From: DASZPL01 sp035550315
GTDB taxonomy: Bacteria; Actinomycetota; Actinomycetes; JAFAQI01
Direction of reading: 5' to 3'
Assembly: GCA_035550315.1 (NCBI GenBank)
Contig: DASZPL010000147.1
Coordinates: 1-9,726, forward strand
DNA length: 9,726 bases
Part shown: positions 8,964-9,726 of the stretch, one piece after another
Layout of the letters: every line of letters begins with the position of its first letter
Position numbering within the stretch: the first letter of the stretch is position 1
Notes under the pieces: generated by a model
What the model was told of the DNA's origin: nothing
The model's database searches: none
The model's input: only the letters and a program-made list of their open reading frames with translations
Translations under genes and position numbers: made by a program

Positions 8964-8990
8964 CGCGCCGATTACGCCGCTTTCGGCGCG
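8964..8990. repeat. 8-bp perfect inverted repeat between divergent tRNA genes
   Basis: CGCGCCGA (8964-8971) pairs perfectly with TCGGCGCG (8983-8990) around an 11-base loop. It lies in the roughly 200-base non-coding stretch (8870-9069) between tRNA-Pro (minus) and tRNA-Gly (plus). No T-run follows on either strand. It could be a regulator site or a transcribed hairpin; function unknown. The same stretch has a directly repeated TCAAGATC (8930-8937 and 8943-8950, 13 bases apart) and the palindrome GAGCGCTC (8954-8961). I see no gene in the stretch. Confidence 0.45.
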
Positions 8991-9050
8991 CCCATCGCAC
9001 AACGATCATGCCGCGGCTCGGCGACCTGGCTGACCATTACGCTGACGGCA

Positions 9051-9067
9051 CCGGCGCCATGCGCCGG
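9051..9067 (+). repeat. 7-bp hairpin abutting the 5' end of tRNA-Gly
   Basis: CCGGCGC (9051-9057) and GCGCCGG (9061-9067) form a perfect 7-bp stem with a CAT loop, ending 2 bases before the first base of mature tRNA-Gly. If the tRNA is transcribed from further upstream, this hairpin would sit in the 5' leader removed by RNase P. It could otherwise be a binding site overlapping the promoter. Confidence 0.5.
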
Positions 9068-9069
9068 AT

Positions 9070-9141
9070 GCGGGCGTAGCTCAATGGCTAGAGTCCCAGC
9101 CTTCCAAGCTGGTTATGCGGGTTCGATTCCCGTCGCCCGCT
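9070..9141 (+). tRNA. tRNA-Gly (anticodon UCC), no encoded CCA
   Basis: A 72-base cloverleaf on the plus strand: acceptor GCGGGCG/CGCCCGC, D-arm GCTC/GAGT, anticodon stem CCAGC/GCTGG with loop CTTCCAA (anticodon TCC), 4-base variable loop TTAT, and T-arm GCGGG/CCCGT with loop TTCGATT. The discriminator base is T. CCA is not encoded (CTG follows), so the tail must be added by tRNA nucleotidyltransferase. It reads GGA and GGG glycine codons. It runs divergently from tRNA-Pro and converges on the DUF1203 gene 25 bases beyond its 3' end. No separate terminator is evident. Confidence 0.95.
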
Positions 9142-9166
9142 CTGTAGAGCGGCGCGTCGCGGCCGG

Positions 9167-9661
9167 CTACCGCAGCGGTTGCACGGCGAACGTGAAGCAA
9201 CCTTCGACGGCCACTCGAGCGTGGACCAGTGCGACCTGCGGTTGCGCGAAGAGGTCGGCCAACGCGCGGTCTGGATCATTCTGCGGGTCAAGGAGTTGTC
9301 CGCCGAGAAGTCGTCCGTTGGCGTCGTAGGCGCGCAGCACCCGCGGTGAACCACGGAACTCCTCAGGCCAGCCGTCACCACTCGGCCCGTCGCACTGGTC
9401 GCGATGGATGAAGATTGGGCCGAGCTCGTCGTAAGCGCCGGGATCCGCGTTGTGCTCAGCGGCCCACCGGCGCAGCGGCGCGTAGGAAGCGAGCAGGATC
9501 GCCTCGCCTGGCCGTGACCGCCGCAGACAGCAGCGCAGCGGGCTACCCCCCTTCCGGTCGACGATCAACTCTGGCTGGCGGTTGGCGTCGTCGCGAGTTC
9601 GTAGTTCGTTCGCGACCGCCGGGAGGAGCGCCTGCACCGAGAAGGTTTGGGCAGCCGTCAT
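9167..9661 (-). CDS. DUF1203 family protein
   Basis: A 164-residue protein recognised as DUF1203 from PLRCCLRRSRPGEAILLASYAPL (41-63), GAYDELGPIFIHRDQC (75-90) and PRVLRAYDANGRLLGG in the C-terminal half. The family has no established biochemical role. It is small, soluble, without a signal peptide or membrane segment, and has conserved cysteines and histidine (Cys44, Cys45, His86, Cys90) that might bind metal or be redox-active, which is only a guess. The ATG at 9661 is preceded by the purine-rich GAGGGTGAAGGC, a weak Shine-Dalgarno. The gene is complete, with a TAG stop 25 bases from tRNA-Gly, which points toward it. The 65 bases upstream to the window edge hold no clear promoter. It is probably a separate transcription unit from the tRNA-Pro-tig-clp series. 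Confidence 0.85.
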   Translation of the reverse strand: MTAAQTFSVQALLPAVANELRTRDDANRQPELIVDRKGGSPLRCCLRRSRPGEAILLASYAPLRRWAAEHNADPGAYDELGPIFIHRDQCDGPSGDGWPEEFRGSPRVLRAYDANGRLLGGQLLDPQNDPDRALADLFAQPQVALVHARVAVEGCFTFAVQPLR

Positions 9662-9726
9662 GCCTTCACCCTCGCGTCGAACGCGGCGCGATACTGGCGG
9701 TTTTCGGACCTCGCCCTGGCGGACCG

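Noticed and set aside
9137..9152. Stem CCGCTC/GAGCGG at the tRNA-Gly 3' end as a terminator
   Set aside because: It competes with the acceptor stem, has no T-run after it, and is probably chance complementarity.

Overview
The window is a stretch of a high-GC actinobacterial chromosome. The lineage call rests on the gene order tig-clpP1-clpP2-clpX with two divergent ClpP paralogues, on the N-terminal sequence of ClpX (VARIGDGGDLLKC, as in mycobacteria and streptomycetes), on GTG starts, and on very GC-rich third codon positions. The genus cannot be fixed from this sequence.

Layout, read along the minus strand (right to left): a DUF1203-family protein (9167-9661, minus) faces a plus-strand tRNA-Gly(UCC) (9070-9141). 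About 200 bases of non-coding DNA rich in inverted repeats follow (8870-9069). Then a co-directional minus-strand series begins: tRNA-Pro(UGG) (8794-8869), trigger factor (7317-8738), clpP1 (6640-7260), clpP2 (5982-6614), clpX (4564-5841), a family-3 integral-membrane acyltransferase (3338-4567) and a full-length tricorn-type protease (43-3270). A hairpin just past the tricorn stop may end the series.

The theme is cytosolic protein quality control. Trigger factor receives nascent chains at the ribosome. ClpX unfolds targeted proteins and feeds them to the ClpP1-ClpP2 peptidase. Tricorn is, from work on the Thermoplasma enzyme, a giant peptidase that cuts the oligopeptides released by large ATP-dependent proteases. 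All recognised catalytic and ATPase motifs of these enzymes are intact. The misfit is the membrane acyltransferase, whose GTG start overlaps the clpX TGA stop (GTGA), so its translation is probably coupled to that of clpX.

Most predicted reading frames begin upstream of the likely true starts; corrected starts are given for clpX, clpP2, tig and tricorn from ribosome binding sites and family N-termini. clpP1 has no good Shine-Dalgarno but has a TAGGGT box exactly where a leaderless promoter would put it. I found no CRISPR array, insertion sequence, phage gene or defence system. The window is largely conserved core chromosome, with an interesting extension downstream of clpX.
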